The notes under the pieces: model-generated
Databases searched by the model: none
Told to the model about the DNA's origin: nothing
Seen by the model: the letters and a program-made list of their open reading frames with translations, nothing else
Position numbers and translations under genes: made by a program
Shown here: positions 43,435 through 52,675 of the stretch, piece after piece
Numbering within the stretch: the first letter of the stretch is position 1
How the letters are laid out: every line of letters starts with the position of its first letter
Assembly: GCA_035546635.1 (NCBI GenBank)
Contig: DASZWJ010000026.1
Span: 1 to 52,837 of the forward strand
Direction: 5' to 3'
Source of the DNA: Gammaproteobacteria bacterium
GTDB taxonomy: Bacteria; Pseudomonadota; Gammaproteobacteria; JAURND01
Length of the DNA stretch: 52,837 nt

Positions 43435-44868
43435 ATGGACTTAAATCAACTCATCAAAATTACAGATTATTGCTGGACGCTGAAGCCCAGAAGTAGTCAA
43501 TCTACATTACCCGTTAGGTTTTACGCGAATGAAGAATTACTCGCTACCATGGATGAAAAAGTTTTAGAGCAGATCACTAATGTAGCGCGTTTGCCGGGAT
43601 TGGTGGGTTCGGCTATGACCATGCCTGATGCGCATTGGGGTTATGGTTTTCCTATTGGCGGTGTGGCTGCATTTGATGCGGATGCAGGCGGTATTATTTC
43701 GGCAGGTGGTGTTGGTTTTGATATTTCTTGTGGCATTCGCTGCTTACGAACAGATTTGCGCTGGGATGAATTGTATCCTTGGCGTGAAAAATTGGCCGAT
43801 ATTTTATATGCGAATATTCCTGCCGGAGTAGGAGTGGAGGGAAAAATTCGTTTGTCCCGAAAAGAAATGGACGCCATGTTACAAGGCGGTGCGCGTTGGG
43901 CATTAGCAAAGGGTTATGGTGAGGCTGCCGATTTGTTGCATGTAGAAGAAAAAGGGCAGATGTCTGGTGCTGTCCCTGATAATGTGTCCGATTTGGCCAA
44001 AGAACGGCAGCGGGGTGAAGTAGGTACGCTAGGATCAGGTAACCATTATCTTGAGGTGCAGGTAGTGGATGAAATTCTTGATAGCCAAGCGGCCGAGGCG
44101 TTTGGAATTTACCAAGGACAAGTACTGATTTCCATCCATTGTGGCTCACGGGGTCTTGGGCATCAGATTGGTTCAGATTATTTGGTGATGCTGGCCAAAG
44201 CGGCGCAACGTTTGGGAATGGTGCTGCCCGAACGTGAATTAGCCTCAGCACCCATACTTTCTCCTGAAGGACAAAAGTATATTGGTGCGATGCATGCGGG
44301 TATCAATTGTGCTTTGGCTAACCGGCAAATCCTCACCCATTTAACCCGCGAATGTTTCGCTCGAGTTATTCCTGATTGTAAAATCGAGACGCTTTATGAT
44401 GTTTCGCATAACACTTGCAAAGAGGAACGCCATGAGGTGGATGGCAAATGGCGCAAACTATATATCCACCGTAAAGGTGCGACTCGCGCATTTGGACCAG
44501 GGCATCCTGATTTACCTCCAGAGTTCACCTCAGTTGGGCAGCCGGTGATTATAGGCGGCAGTATGGGCACAGCTTCTTATATTCTTGCCGGCAACCGAGA
44601 AACTGAGAATCAGGCTTTTGCCTCTGCCAGCCACGGCGCTGGTCGAAATATGAGCCGCCATCAGGCGTTAAAACAGTGGCGAGGCGATCAATTGATTCAC
44701 AACCTGGCAACTGAAGGGATAATAATTCGCACCCGCTCTTTGCGTGGCGCTGCGGAAGAAGCGCCATTAGCCTATAAAGATGTGGATATCGTAGCGCAAT
44801 GCACTGAAAAGGCAGGGTTGGCGCGTCGAGTGGCTTTGCTGCGCCCGAAGATTTGTGTGAAAGGTTGA
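43435..44868 (+). CDS. rtcB: RNA-splicing ligase RtcB
   Basis: A 477-residue RtcB of the archease-dependent length. Metal and nucleotide motifs: MPDAHWGYGFPIGGVAAFDA, GGVGFDISCGIRCLRTDL with the metal cysteine, GSGNHYLEVQ, ISIHCGSRGLGHQIG, VSHNTCKEERHEV, and the guanylylated histidine in ASHGAGRNMSR. It joins 2',3'-cyclic phosphate or 3'-phosphate to 5'-OH RNA using GTP. All catalytic residues are seen. It is downstream of archease; a palindrome separates them without clear T run, so they may still be co-transcribed. Confidence 0.96.
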   Translation: MDLNQLIKITDYCWTLKPRSSQSTLPVRFYANEELLATMDEKVLEQITNVARLPGLVGSAMTMPDAHWGYGFPIGGVAAFDADAGGIISAGGVGFDISCGIRCLRTDLRWDELYPWREKLADILYANIPAGVGVEGKIRLSRKEMDAMLQGGARWALAKGYGEAADLLHVEEKGQMSGAVPDNVSDLAKERQRGEVGTLGSGNHYLEVQVVDEILDSQAAEAFGIYQGQVLISIHCGSRGLGHQIGSDYLVMLAKAAQRLGMVLPERELASAPILSPEGQKYIGAMHAGINCALANRQILTHLTRECFARVIPDCKIETLYDVSHNTCKEERHEVDGKWRKLYIHRKGATRAFGPGHPDLPPEFTSVGQPVIIGGSMGTASYILAGNRETENQAFASASHGAGRNMSRHQALKQWRGDQLIHNLATEGIIIRTRSLRGAAEEAPLAYKDVDIVAQCTEKAGLARRVALLRPKICVKG

Positions 44869-44895
44869 TTATCTTTGTCGAGTAGCTATTCAAAC

Positions 44896-45324
44896 CTATC
44901 TTTCTAGATAATGAGTAACATACTTATGTAGTATGCTAGAAATTAAAGTTTGATAAGGTAATCCTTCTCGTGTAGCAATGCGCTTCAAACCTTCTATATC
45001 ATGCTGAGTTAATCGAATGTTAATTTTAGCTCCTTTTCTAAGATAATTAGCAGCTGCTTGTTTAGCAAATGCCAATTCTTCGGCTTGATTAGCTGAGAAA
45101 GGTAGCTGTTCCCAGGTGTCAGGTAAATTATCCTCTATTTCTTGTTCTTCTAAATCAAGTTTTACATCTGTATTTTTTTTACGGATATTCAGATTAGGAT
45201 GGTCAATGACGGCTAAACATCCTTTAGTATCTAAAATTGTAATAATATCTTCGAAACTTATTCCTCGCGTCTCTAAGAGCTTGAGATTTTTCTCGTCACT
45301 GTATGTGTAAATAGGTAATTTCAT
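44896..45324 (-). CDS. BrnT-like toxin remnant fused to CopG-type antitoxin
   Basis: A 142-residue frame with two parts. Residues 1-45 read YTYSDEKNLKLLETRGISFE and onward like the start of a BrnT-like ribonuclease toxin (normally about 90 residues). Residues from about 53 read KLDLEEQEIEDN, then INIRLTQHDIEGLKRIATRE and LPYQTLISSILHKYVTH, a complete ribbon-helix-helix antitoxin. In intact loci these are two separate, adjacent genes. The toxin's C-terminal half is missing, so an in-frame deletion has joined them. The product is probably still able to bind its own operator (45332-45359). No active toxin remains. Confidence 0.75.
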   Translation of the reverse strand: MKLPIYTYSDEKNLKLLETRGISFEDIITILDTKGCLAVIDHPNLNIRKKNTDVKLDLEEQEIEDNLPDTWEQLPFSANQAEELAFAKQAAANYLRKGAKINIRLTQHDIEGLKRIATREGLPYQTLISSILHKYVTHYLER

Positions 45325-45331
45325 GTTTTTA

Positions 45332-45359
45332 ATAATAGACTATGTCTATCTATTGTCAA
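45332..45359 (-). promoter_or_regulatory. Promoter with palindromic operator for the toxin-antitoxin remnant
   Basis: On the minus strand TTGACA (45354-45359) and TATTAT (45332-45337) are 16 bases apart. The palindrome ATAGAC-TAT-GTCTAT (45335-45349) lies between and over the -10, as expected for autorepression by a ribbon-helix-helix protein. The -35 covers the end of epmA. Confidence 0.6.
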
Positions 45360-46384
45360 CCTAAGTCAACAGCAAAGGGAGAAGAAGAAAAGCTGATAAC
45401 TTTATCTATCGTATCTAGATGGGCAGCCAACATCACTAATCGATCTATACCTAGTGCAACTCCCGCACAATCGGGCATGCCTTTGGACAAAGCGGCTAAT
45501 AATTGCTGGTCTTCGGGTATTTCCGGTAGATTTAATTGACGGCGCTTTTTATTATCGGCTTTAAAGCGACGTTCCTGTTCTTTTGCATCAGTGAGTTCAT
45601 GATAACCATTGGCTAGTTCTATGCCTTTCCAATAAAGTTCGAAGCGTTCAGCTACGGGTGGATTGCTAGGGCGAATTTTTGCTAACGCGGCTTGTTGAGC
45701 AGGAAAATCGAGAATGAATACTGGACGTTTACCACCTAAATGTGGCTCGATGCAATGTGATAACAACAAATATAACCAAAAATCTTTATTCTCTGGGTCA
45801 GGATTTTCTATGTGTTCTATTCCATTTTGTTGGGCGCAGTTTTGTAATTCATGCGTGGTGCTGATATGTGGATCGATGCTTAAAAAGTTTTGGAAAATTT
45901 CGGCATAGGTAAGACGATCTGCGCTTTCCGTATCGGCAACAGTTTGTAATAACAGATCAATCTCATCCATCAGCTGATGGTGATCGAAGCCAATGCGGTA
46001 CCATTCCAACATAGTGAATTCAGAATGATGATAACGACCATGTTCTTCAAGTCTAAACGCTTTACAAATCTGATAAATAGAACCGCTGCCGGAAGCTAGC
46101 AGCCGTTTCATGGCGAATTCAGGAGAGGTTTGCAGGTATTGGTATGGAAAATCAGCAGTATGTTTGGATGCGAATGCATCTGAGATTGGAGCGCTTGATT
46201 GCTCAAGAACCCTAAAACTGGCAATGTGCGGATCGGTGGCGGTAGTTTTGCAGAGCAGGGGAGTCTCAACTTCTAGTACTCCCCTGTCAGCAAAAAAGTT
46301 ACGAATAGCAGCAATAATACGACTGCGTAACCGCAAATTAGCTAGACTGGCTGATGGTTTCCAAGATGATCGGGTATCAGCCAT
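45356..46384 (-). CDS. epmA: Elongation factor P lysyl-ligase (EF-P--(R)-beta-lysine ligase)
   Basis: A 342-residue class II aminoacyl-tRNA synthetase-like enzyme. It lacks the anticodon-binding domain, which marks EpmA (GenX/PoxA) against LysS. Motif 1 region FFADRGVLEVETPLL, motif 2 FRLEEHGRYHHSEFTMLEW, and motif 3 GVALGIDRLVMLA are present. It attaches beta-lysine to K34 of EF-P. The efp gene lies 730 bp upstream on the same strand. The partner EpmB (lysine 2,3-aminomutase) is not in the window. Confidence 0.95.
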   Translation of the reverse strand: MADTRSSWKPSASLANLRLRSRIIAAIRNFFADRGVLEVETPLLCKTTATDPHIASFRVLEQSSAPISDAFASKHTADFPYQYLQTSPEFAMKRLLASGSGSIYQICKAFRLEEHGRYHHSEFTMLEWYRIGFDHHQLMDEIDLLLQTVADTESADRLTYAEIFQNFLSIDPHISTTHELQNCAQQNGIEHIENPDPENKDFWLYLLLSHCIEPHLGGKRPVFILDFPAQQAALAKIRPSNPPVAERFELYWKGIELANGYHELTDAKEQERRFKADNKKRRQLNLPEIPEDQQLLAALSKGMPDCAGVALGIDRLVMLAAHLDTIDKVISFSSSPFAVDLG

Positions 46385-46390
46385 AATGGA

Positions 46391-46891
46391 TTACTGTGCG
46401 GATTGTCCTTCCATCATCTGCACATGTTCCATTAGACGGGTCTGCTGTTCAGGAGTTAATTTGTTCCAACGTTCTTGGGCTTTGTTGACCAATTCTTGTT
46501 TCTTTTCAGGAGACAGGGCTTCCCACTCTTTGTGCATGCGCTCCATCATTTGCTTGCGTTGTTCTGGAGTCATATTTTGCATGCGCTGACGCATTTGTTC
46601 GCGTAATTGTTCTTTTTGTTCTGGGGTCATTTTTTCCCAGGCTTCTTTAGCTTTAGCCCGCATTTGCTCTTTTTCGGCAGGGGTCATGTTTTGCCATTTT
46701 TTCTGCATTTCTTGCATTTGTTCGGGTGTTGCAGTTTGCATACCACCAGCCATTGGAGCTGTTTGAGCAGCTGGTGCATTAGTGGTTGTTGAAGTATCTG
46801 TGGTTTGGGCATGAATGCTTTGAGCATAACAAAAAGCAGCGGCACCTAAAAAGATAAATCCCTTTTTTAGGGTAATGCGAGTGGTTTTCAT
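46391..46891 (-). CDS. Exported 19-residue-repeat protein (DUF3106/Spy-like)
   Basis: A 166-residue exported protein. ATG 46891 has AAGGAG eight bases upstream and begins a signal peptide (GFIFLGAAAFCYAQSIHAQ). After a Thr/Ala-rich stretch come four full helical repeats of exactly 19 residues, each starting (M/L)(T/S)PE, for example MTPEQKEQLREQMRQRMQN, and a partial one. The charge pattern suggests a helical bundle or coil. The LTPEQ units recall Spy/CpxP and DUF3106 periplasmic proteins; a chaperone or envelope-stress role is possible but unproved. It ends six bases before epmA. Confidence 0.8.
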   Translation of the reverse strand: MKTTRITLKKGFIFLGAAAFCYAQSIHAQTTDTSTTTNAPAAQTAPMAGGMQTATPEQMQEMQKKWQNMTPAEKEQMRAKAKEAWEKMTPEQKEQLREQMRQRMQNMTPEQRKQMMERMHKEWEALSPEKKQELVNKAQERWNKLTPEQQTRLMEHVQMMEGQSAQ

Positions 46892-46915
46892 AACAAAATC
46901 TCCTTTATCGAAATG

Positions 46916-46988
46916 AAATGGTTTGCGAGGTTTACTTCTCGCTGGAGAAATTCCAGCGTTAGTCCTGATTATGACTCCTAAACCATTT
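46916..46988 (-). promoter_or_regulatory. Structured leader with nested hairpins
   Basis: A closing stem AAATGGTTT/AAACCATTT (46916-46924, 46980-46988) encloses three hairpins: GCGAG/CTCGC (46925-46929, 46938-46942), CGCTGGA/TCCAGCG (46940-46946, 46952-46958) and AGTC/GACT (46961-46964, 46973-46976). The first two share bases, so they exclude each other in part. The block ends 24 bp before the start of the repeat protein. Confidence 0.5.
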
Positions 46989-47112
46989 GAAGAAATGATT
47001 TGCAAATTCTTAATCAGGTGTTTAGTCAAAACAGTAATGAATATTATAGCTTTCATTATTATTTTGACAAATCCTAGGTGAGTAGGAATTTTTTGTTAAT
47101 CCTAAACTCGCC

Positions 47113-47679
47113 TTATTTAGCTCGGGAGACATAAGCACCCGTGCGGGTATCAACTTTTAGCACATCGCCTACATTAACAAACAGTGGAACACGGATAGTC
47201 GCGCCAGTTTCCAGTGTTGCGGGTTTTGTTGCGCCACTGACGGTATCGCCTTTAATGCCAGGTTCGGTTTCAGTGACTTCTAGGGTAACAAAGTTGGGAG
47301 GGGTGACTGATAAGGGCTGTCCATTCCACAACATTACTACACAGATATCCTGAGCCTTGAGCCATTGGGCTGTTTCTGCAAGCAGATTAGCGGGGATGGC
47401 ATGTTGTTCAAATGTGTCTGAAACCATAAAATGCCATAGCTCACCATCATTATACAGGTATTCCATTTCAATTTCGACTATGTCGGCGCCAGGTAAGCTA
47501 TCACCGGATTTAAAGGTTTTTTCTAGGATGCGGCCGGTTTTTAGGTTGCGTAGTTTAACGCGGTTAAATGCTTGGCCTTTGCCGGGTTTTACATATTCAT
47601 TTTCTAAAATGCTGCAAGGATCACCGTCCAACATGACCTTGAGGCCGGCTTTGAATTCATTGGTGCTGTAATATGCCAT
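47113..47679 (-). CDS. efp: Elongation factor P
   Basis: A 188-residue EF-P that rescues ribosomes stalled at polyproline. The modified lysine is K34 in [11 protein letters not shown], which matches EpmA-type modification. The three beta-barrel domains are complete, ending [20 protein letters not shown]. EpmA is encoded nearby. Spacing of 43 bp to ftsQ upstream suggests the two could share a transcript. Confidence 0.97.
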   Translation of the reverse strand: MAYYSTNEFKAGLKVMLDGDPCSILENEYVKPGKGQAFNRVKLRNLKTGRILEKTFKSGDSLPGADIVEIEMEYLYNDGELWHFMVSDTFEQHAIPANLLAETAQWLKAQDICVVMLWNGQPLSVTPPNFVTLEVTETEPGIKGDTVSGATKPATLETGATIRVPLFVNVGDVLKVDTRTGAYVSRAK

Positions 47680-47722
47680 GGTTGCTCACTTGTTAAGACT
47701 GACAGCTATACACTACCAGCCT

Positions 47723-48511
47723 TTATTGAGCAATGCCAGTAGTTGCTGGTGTCTTGGCGTCGTTATTTGTTTTCCATTTAACCGAAATCCCATTGTCATA
47801 ACGCAAATCGACACTTTCAGCAGGTGTATCATCTGTGGCAAATATCTCGTGATAAACTCTGACAAAACGTTGCAGACGCGGTAAGGGGTCAGTGCGGCCA
47901 AGGAAAATTTTAGTGCCATTATTTAAGGTCAGATTGAGCGCCTGGCGGTCATTGGCGTCTAGTTCAGTAATCGTTAATTTTAAGGGAGCTAGGATGGCGC
48001 TCATATCATGGTAGTACTGTAATAGTGTCGTGAGTTGGTTGTCAGCGCCATTTAATATGGGTAATTTCGCAGGGAAAGTGTTAGCTGGGGGGGTGAAAAG
48101 TTTACCGGCAGCATTCACCAATGCTTGTTTACCCCATTGTGCAACGGCTTGCTGTTCAGTGATTTTAATGATGACAGTGTCCGGCCATACTCGATGAATA
48201 TCGACATCGGCTACCCAAGGGGATTGTTGTAATACCCGTGTCAATTCTCGAGGATTTAGGTTGAAGAAACCTCGATCGACAAAGGGCAGGACTTGTTGAG
48301 CAATTGCATCATGGTCTAAATGCTGATAGTCCGCTTGGATTTTTACGACTTTTATAGGGAATTGATCTGGGTCTCTTATCAGATGCCAGCCCCAACCAAG
48401 GCTGACTAGCACAGCAATAGCAACCAGTAATTGAAATATACGATAGAGTCGAAACCCTAAACGATAAAGCGCTCCAGGGCTGGAAGTGGGGGATGGTGAG
48501 GGTGATTCCAT
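47723..48511 (-). CDS. ftsQ: Cell division protein FtsQ
   Basis: A 262-residue bitopic protein. A cytoplasmic tail of 20-30 residues is followed by one helix (FQLLVAIAVLVSLGWGWHLI), a POTRA domain (FPIKVVKIQADYQHLDHDAI) and the beta domain with SPWVADVDIHRVWPDTVII and QALVNAAGKLFTP. FtsQ links FtsB/FtsL to late divisome proteins. It normally sits between ddl and ftsA in the dcw cluster; here it is between a 63-residue membrane protein and efp. Confidence 0.9.
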   Translation of the reverse strand: MESPSPSPTSSPGALYRLGFRLYRIFQLLVAIAVLVSLGWGWHLIRDPDQFPIKVVKIQADYQHLDHDAIAQQVLPFVDRGFFNLNPRELTRVLQQSPWVADVDIHRVWPDTVIIKITEQQAVAQWGKQALVNAAGKLFTPPANTFPAKLPILNGADNQLTTLLQYYHDMSAILAPLKLTITELDANDRQALNLTLNNGTKIFLGRTDPLPRLQRFVRVYHEIFATDDTPAESVDLRYDNGISVKWKTNNDAKTPATTGIAQ

Positions 48512-48520
48512 AAAAAGTTT

Positions 48521-48712
48521 TTATCCAGAGCGTAACATAAACACCAAGAACGCAATAAATGCAATCAATAATAATGCCAGAATCGCTAAAGTACCAAAGC
48601 TTTTCCCCAGGTTTTCACGGGAAAACGCCAGGGGATTACTTTTAACCTGTCGATATAAAATAAAGGCGACTAAGATTGCGCCTAAAAGTAGCAGTATCTC
48701 TGACCATTGCAC
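48521..48712 (-). CDS. Small two-helix membrane protein
   Basis: A 63-residue protein with two hydrophobic helices (ILLLLGAILVAFILYRQV and LAILALLLIAFIAFLVFML) joined by a short loop SNPLAFSREN. The start is GTG 48712, overlapping the pyk stop by one base, so it is translationally coupled to pyk. It precedes ftsQ by nine bases. No family recognised. The coupling on both sides suggests a single pyk-orf-ftsQ message. Confidence 0.65.
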   Translation of the reverse strand: MQWSEILLLLGAILVAFILYRQVKSNPLAFSRENLGKSFGTLAILALLLIAFIAFLVFMLRSG

Positions 48713-50145
48713 TAAGACACCTCATTAACTTGAATAATTTTCATGGTGTTTGTGCCGCCGTGAACGCCCATATGGTCACCTTTAGTAAAAATAATACGCT
48801 CTCCCGTGGCAATTAATCCCAAATCTTTTAAAGTTGCAATGGCGGTAGCGGTGACTTTTTCCGCTTCAGATTGTGTAGAATCGAAAAGAATAGGGAACAC
48901 ATCACGATACAATGTCATTTTACCTAATGTCGCCGCGTTACGGGTTAACGCATAAATGGGGATGTTGGTGCGCAGGCGTGACATCATCAAGGGGGTTGAG
49001 CCGGATTCGGTCAGTGTCAGTATCGCCTTAATATCTAAGTGATTAGCGGTATAAAGTGTGGCCATGGCGATGGCTTCGTCCGTGCGTTTGAATTGTAATT
49101 CCATGCGATGCCCAGAAACTTGAGTTTCAGGTTGCTTTTCCGCCGCAATACAAATCCGCGCCATGGTTTCGACGACTTTATCAGGATGATCGCCTACAGC
49201 AGTTTCAGCAGAGAGCATGACTGCATCCGATTGATCCAAAACGGCATTAGCGACGTCAGAGACTTCAGCGCGTGTGGGGACGGAGCTGTGAATCATGCTT
49301 TCCATCATTTGGGTAGCAGTAATCACTGGACGATCTAAAGCCCGGGCGCGGCGTATCATATGCTTTTGTGCCCCGGGGACTTCGGCATCACCAATTTCAA
49401 CGGCGAGATCACCGCGTGCCACCATAATTGCATCAGATGCGCTAATGATTTCATCAATATTCACTACAGCTTCGGCGCGTTCAATTTTGGCGATAATGCC
49501 GGCATCACTGCCGGCGGCAGTGAGTAAATCACGAGCGATTTGGATATCGTTGGCATCGCGGGGAAAAGACACTGCAATGTAGTCGACATTAGCGGCCACG
49601 GCAACTAATAAATCTTCTTTATCTTTTTCGGTTAGCGCGGCGGCAGTTAAACCACCCCCCAGACGGTTGATGCCTTTATTGTTGGAGAGCTCACCGCCGA
49701 CTTTAACGATGCAGATCACCCGTGGACCTTCGATTTTTTTGACCGTCAATACAATGCGACCATCATCTAGCAATAGCGTATCTTCAGGAGCTACATCTTC
49801 AGGTAGTTGTTTATAATCAATACCGACGCTGACATCTGTACCGGCTGTGACTGGAAGACTGGCATCTAAAATGAATTGCGCGCCTTTTTCTAATAGTACT
49901 TTACCTTTTTGAAAGCGGGAAATGCGGATTTTGGGACCTTGCAAGTCACCCATAATGCCCACGGTAACGCCTATTTTTTTAGCACACTCGCGTACGGCAG
50001 CAATGCGTGTTTGTGCCATGTCTGCGCCATGAGAAAAATTAATACGTACCATGTTGGTGCCCGCTTTTAGCAAACGTTCCATTACAGCAGGGTTATCGGT
50101 AGCAGGGCCTAAAGTAGCGACAATTTTTGTTCTTCTAATCGACAT
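48712..50145 (-). CDS. pyk: Pyruvate kinase
   Basis: A 477-residue pyruvate kinase. I choose ATG 50145 (SIRRTKIVATLGPATDNP) with AGAGGAA six bases upstream; a longer frame to 50229 is only the repeat-bearing leader. FSHG, GDLQGPKIRISRF, catalytic lysine in IAKIERAEAV, and MVARGDLAVEIG are visible, as is TQMMESM. It makes ATP and pyruvate from phosphoenolpyruvate. The allosteric C-terminal domain is present. Downstream genes appear coupled. Confidence 0.96.
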   Translation of the reverse strand: MSIRRTKIVATLGPATDNPAVMERLLKAGTNMVRINFSHGADMAQTRIAAVRECAKKIGVTVGIMGDLQGPKIRISRFQKGKVLLEKGAQFILDASLPVTAGTDVSVGIDYKQLPEDVAPEDTLLLDDGRIVLTVKKIEGPRVICIVKVGGELSNNKGINRLGGGLTAAALTEKDKEDLLVAVAANVDYIAVSFPRDANDIQIARDLLTAAGSDAGIIAKIERAEAVVNIDEIISASDAIMVARGDLAVEIGDAEVPGAQKHMIRRARALDRPVITATQMMESMIHSSVPTRAEVSDVANAVLDQSDAVMLSAETAVGDHPDKVVETMARICIAAEKQPETQVSGHRMELQFKRTDEAIAMATLYTANHLDIKAILTLTESGSTPLMMSRLRTNIPIYALTRNAATLGKMTLYRDVFPILFDSTQSEAEKVTATAIATLKDLGLIATGERIIFTKGDHMGVHGGTNTMKIIQVNEVS

Positions 50146-50179
50146 GCAGATTCCTCTAATAATAAAAAAATACATTATA

Positions 50180-50202
50180 CCTTCTCCCCTTGTGGGAGAA
50201 GG
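50180..50202. repeat. Short CTTCTCCC palindrome between pgk and pyk
   Basis: CCTTCTCCC (50180-50188) and GGGAGAAGG (50194-50202) with loop CTTGT. Unlike the copies at 7339 and 30641, its flanks are not self-complementary. Confidence 0.8.
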
Positions 50203-50229
50203 GAAAAAGTCACGGCTGTAATAGCTCAA

Positions 50230-51432
50230 TCACCCCCCAATTTCTTTCATCCATCTCCAAGCAGCAAGTTCCAGCGCAGCGATAGCAGGTAATTTTTTTC
50301 CTTCCAAAAATTCAAGAAACGCCCCGCCTCCCGTGGAAATATAAGACAATTTATCAGCAATATCATATTTTTCTATAGCAGCAATGGTATCTCCACCGCC
50401 TGCTAATGAAAAAGCATGGCTTTGCGCAATCGCTAAAGCGGTGGCTTTGGTGCCTTCGGCGAATGCATCCCATTCGAATACACCAACGGGGCCATTCCAG
50501 ATAATAGATCCTGCTGCATTGATATGTTGCACGTAAAGCTTGGTGGTTTCTGGACCGATATCGAGTATACGTTCATCTTGAGCAACATCCGCAACTTTTC
50601 TTAAAATGGGGAGCGCATCTTTGGCAAAAGTTTTTGCAACGATCACATCAGAAGGAATAGGAATAGTGGCGTTGCGGGATTGTGCTTGTTGCATCAGGCG
50701 TTGTGCTTCCGGTACCAAGTCTGGTTCATAAAGAGATTGCCCTACGTTAAATCCTGCAGCAGCGATGAAAGTATTGGCAATACCACCGCCGACGATTAAC
50801 TGGTCTACTTTATCTATTAAAGATTCTAATACCGAGAGTTTAGAAGAAACTTTAGAGCCGCCAACGATCGCCATCAATGGGCGTTTGGGATCGGCTAAAG
50901 CTTGATCGAGTGCTTCTAACTCTTTGACCAATAGTGGACCGGCACAGGCAATTGGGGCGAATTCAGCAACGCCACAGGTTGAGGCTTCAGCGCGGTGGGC
51001 AGTGGCAAAAGCATCCATGACAAACACATCGCACAAAGAGGCGATTTTCTTGGCTAATTGGGGATCATTATTTTTTTCGCCAGTATTAAATCGCACGTTT
51101 TCTAACATGAGTACTTCACCGGCAGCGACTTTAACTTCAGTATTCAGCCAATCACGCTGGAAGCGCACCGACTGTCCTAATAAATGTCCTAAATGTTCAG
51201 CGACTTTAGCAAGTGAGTATTTTTCTTCAAATACGCCTTCGGTTGGACGTCCCAGATGCGACATGACTATAACGTGACCATTTTTACGTAAGCAGTATTC
51301 GATAGTTGGCAGGGCGGCGAGAATGCGTAAATCACTGGTGATTTCACCATTTTCCATGGGGACATTTAAGTCCTCTCGAATCAAGACGCGTTTGTTTTCT
51401 ATATCGACTTCATTTAGTTTAAGGATGGACAT
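50230..51432 (-). CDS. pgk: Phosphoglycerate kinase
   Basis: A 400-residue PGK, complete. [17 protein letters not shown] binds 3-phosphoglycerate, [18 protein letters not shown] and [14 protein letters not shown] are core motifs, [17 protein letters not shown] binds nucleotide, and [14 protein letters not shown] closes the domain. It makes ATP in glycolysis. gap lies upstream and pyk downstream on the same strand, so three glycolytic genes stand in order, with repeats in both gaps. Confidence 0.97.
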   Translation of the reverse strand: MSILKLNEVDIENKRVLIREDLNVPMENGEITSDLRILAALPTIEYCLRKNGHVIVMSHLGRPTEGVFEEKYSLAKVAEHLGHLLGQSVRFQRDWLNTEVKVAAGEVLMLENVRFNTGEKNNDPQLAKKIASLCDVFVMDAFATAHRAEASTCGVAEFAPIACAGPLLVKELEALDQALADPKRPLMAIVGGSKVSSKLSVLESLIDKVDQLIVGGGIANTFIAAAGFNVGQSLYEPDLVPEAQRLMQQAQSRNATIPIPSDVIVAKTFAKDALPILRKVADVAQDERILDIGPETTKLYVQHINAAGSIIWNGPVGVFEWDAFAEGTKATALAIAQSHAFSLAGGGDTIAAIEKYDIADKLSYISTGGGAFLEFLEGKKLPAIAALELAAWRWMKEIGG

Positions 51433-51505
51433 GTTTTATGGCTCGTTAAATAGGAAAGCTTTTTTTGTTGGGTAATTAGTAAAAACTGTTATTCCTGGGA
51501 AGGCG

Positions 51506-51581
51506 CACTAGTGTCTGGTAAAACTCTATATCCCCTCTCCCCTTGTGGGAGAGGGGTACAGAGTTTTACCGGACACTAATG
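51506..51581. repeat. MITE-like palindrome with CACTAGTGTC ends, gap-pgk interval
   Basis: Ends CACTAGTGTCTGGTAAAA and inverse enclose CCCCTCTCCC/GGGAGAGGGG with loop CTTGT. The arms are nearly complete over 30 bp. Sister to 20337-20405; the two share about 22 outer bases. Confidence 0.85.
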
Positions 51582-51600
51582 CACGAATGACAATCCTTAT

Positions 51601-52611
51601 TCACTTAGCATTCATCAACGCCAACGTCGTATCCAACATACGATTAGAGAAACCCCATTCATTATCATACCAGCCCAGAACTTTAACCGTGTTACCGATG
51701 ACCTTAGTCAAAGTTGCATCAAAAGTACAAGAAATCGGATTGTGATTAAAATCTACAGAAACTAATTGTTCATCACAGTAATCCATTATGCCTTTGAGTT
51801 CAGTTTCAGAAGCTTTCTTCATGATAGCGTTGATTTCTTCCACACTGCTTTGACGCTTAGATTGGAAAGTTAAATCAATCAAAGACACGTTAATCGTCGG
51901 GACACGGACTGCAAATCCATCCAAGCGGCCGGCTAGCTCCGGGATAACTAGACCAACAGCAGCTGCGGCGCCGGTTTTAGTAGGAATCATAGAATGCGTC
52001 GCAGAGCGGGCGCGGCGCACATCAGGATGATAGACGTCGATCAGTTTCTGGTCATTGGTGTAAGAATGTACGGTAGTCATTAACCCTTCGACAATACCCA
52101 CAGTTGCATGTAGTGCATGAGCCATAGGCGCAATACAGTTAGTGGTACAGGAAGCATTGGAAATCACGGTATCGCTAGCCTTAAGCGTATTGTGATTCAC
52201 ACCATAGACGATGGTGGCGTCGACATCAGAACCGGCGGGAGCGGAAATTACGACTTTTTTAGCGCCGGAGGTTAAGTGTGGCATAGCCTGTTTTTTGCTG
52301 GTGAATAAACCGGTACATTCCATCACGACATCTACACCTAGATCTCCCCAGGGCAGTTTGGCCGGATCACGCTCAGCTACGACCCGGATCAGGTCATTGT
52401 GGATTTTCAAGTTGTCGCCATCGACTTTGACATCACCATGGAATTTTCCATGTACCGTATCGTATTGCGTTAAATAAGCATTGATTTTAGCGTCGCCTAA
52501 ATCGTTAATAGCGACAATTTCCACTTTATCACGGTAGCCGGACTCATATACAGCACGTAAAATATTGCGGCCAATGCGGCCATAACCATTGATGGCTATT
52601 TTTATTGTCAT
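51601..52611 (-). CDS. gap: Glyceraldehyde-3-phosphate dehydrogenase
   Basis: A 336-residue [19 protein letters not shown] binds NAD, the catalytic cysteine is C155 in [17 protein letters not shown], and [20 protein letters not shown] and [12 protein letters not shown] are conserved. ATG 52611 is preceded by CGGGGAG. It heads the gap-pgk-pyk cluster. Residues that favour NAD over NADP (INDLGD) suggest the glycolytic form. Confidence 0.97.
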   Translation of the reverse strand: MTIKIAINGYGRIGRNILRAVYESGYRDKVEIVAINDLGDAKINAYLTQYDTVHGKFHGDVKVDGDNLKIHNDLIRVVAERDPAKLPWGDLGVDVVMECTGLFTSKKQAMPHLTSGAKKVVISAPAGSDVDATIVYGVNHNTLKASDTVISNASCTTNCIAPMAHALHATVGIVEGLMTTVHSYTNDQKLIDVYHPDVRRARSATHSMIPTKTGAAAAVGLVIPELAGRLDGFAVRVPTINVSLIDLTFQSKRQSSVEEINAIMKKASETELKGIMDYCDEQLVSVDFNHNPISCTFDATLTKVIGNTVKVLGWYDNEWGFSNRMLDTTLALMNAK

Positions 52612-52675
52612 TCAATTCTCCCCGGAGAGTTAATTATTAGAATTTGCAGCTTCCTCTTTCAGCCATAGCTTCTTG

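Noticed and set aside
43694..44251. 185-codon minus-strand frame inside rtcB
   Set aside because: It lies wholly within rtcB, whose conserved motifs are all in the plus frame.
46916..46988. Possible tRNA, because of the cloverleaf look
   Set aside because: No T-loop TTCRA, no D-loop GG, the central stem is 7 bp with a 5-base loop, and the stems share bases.
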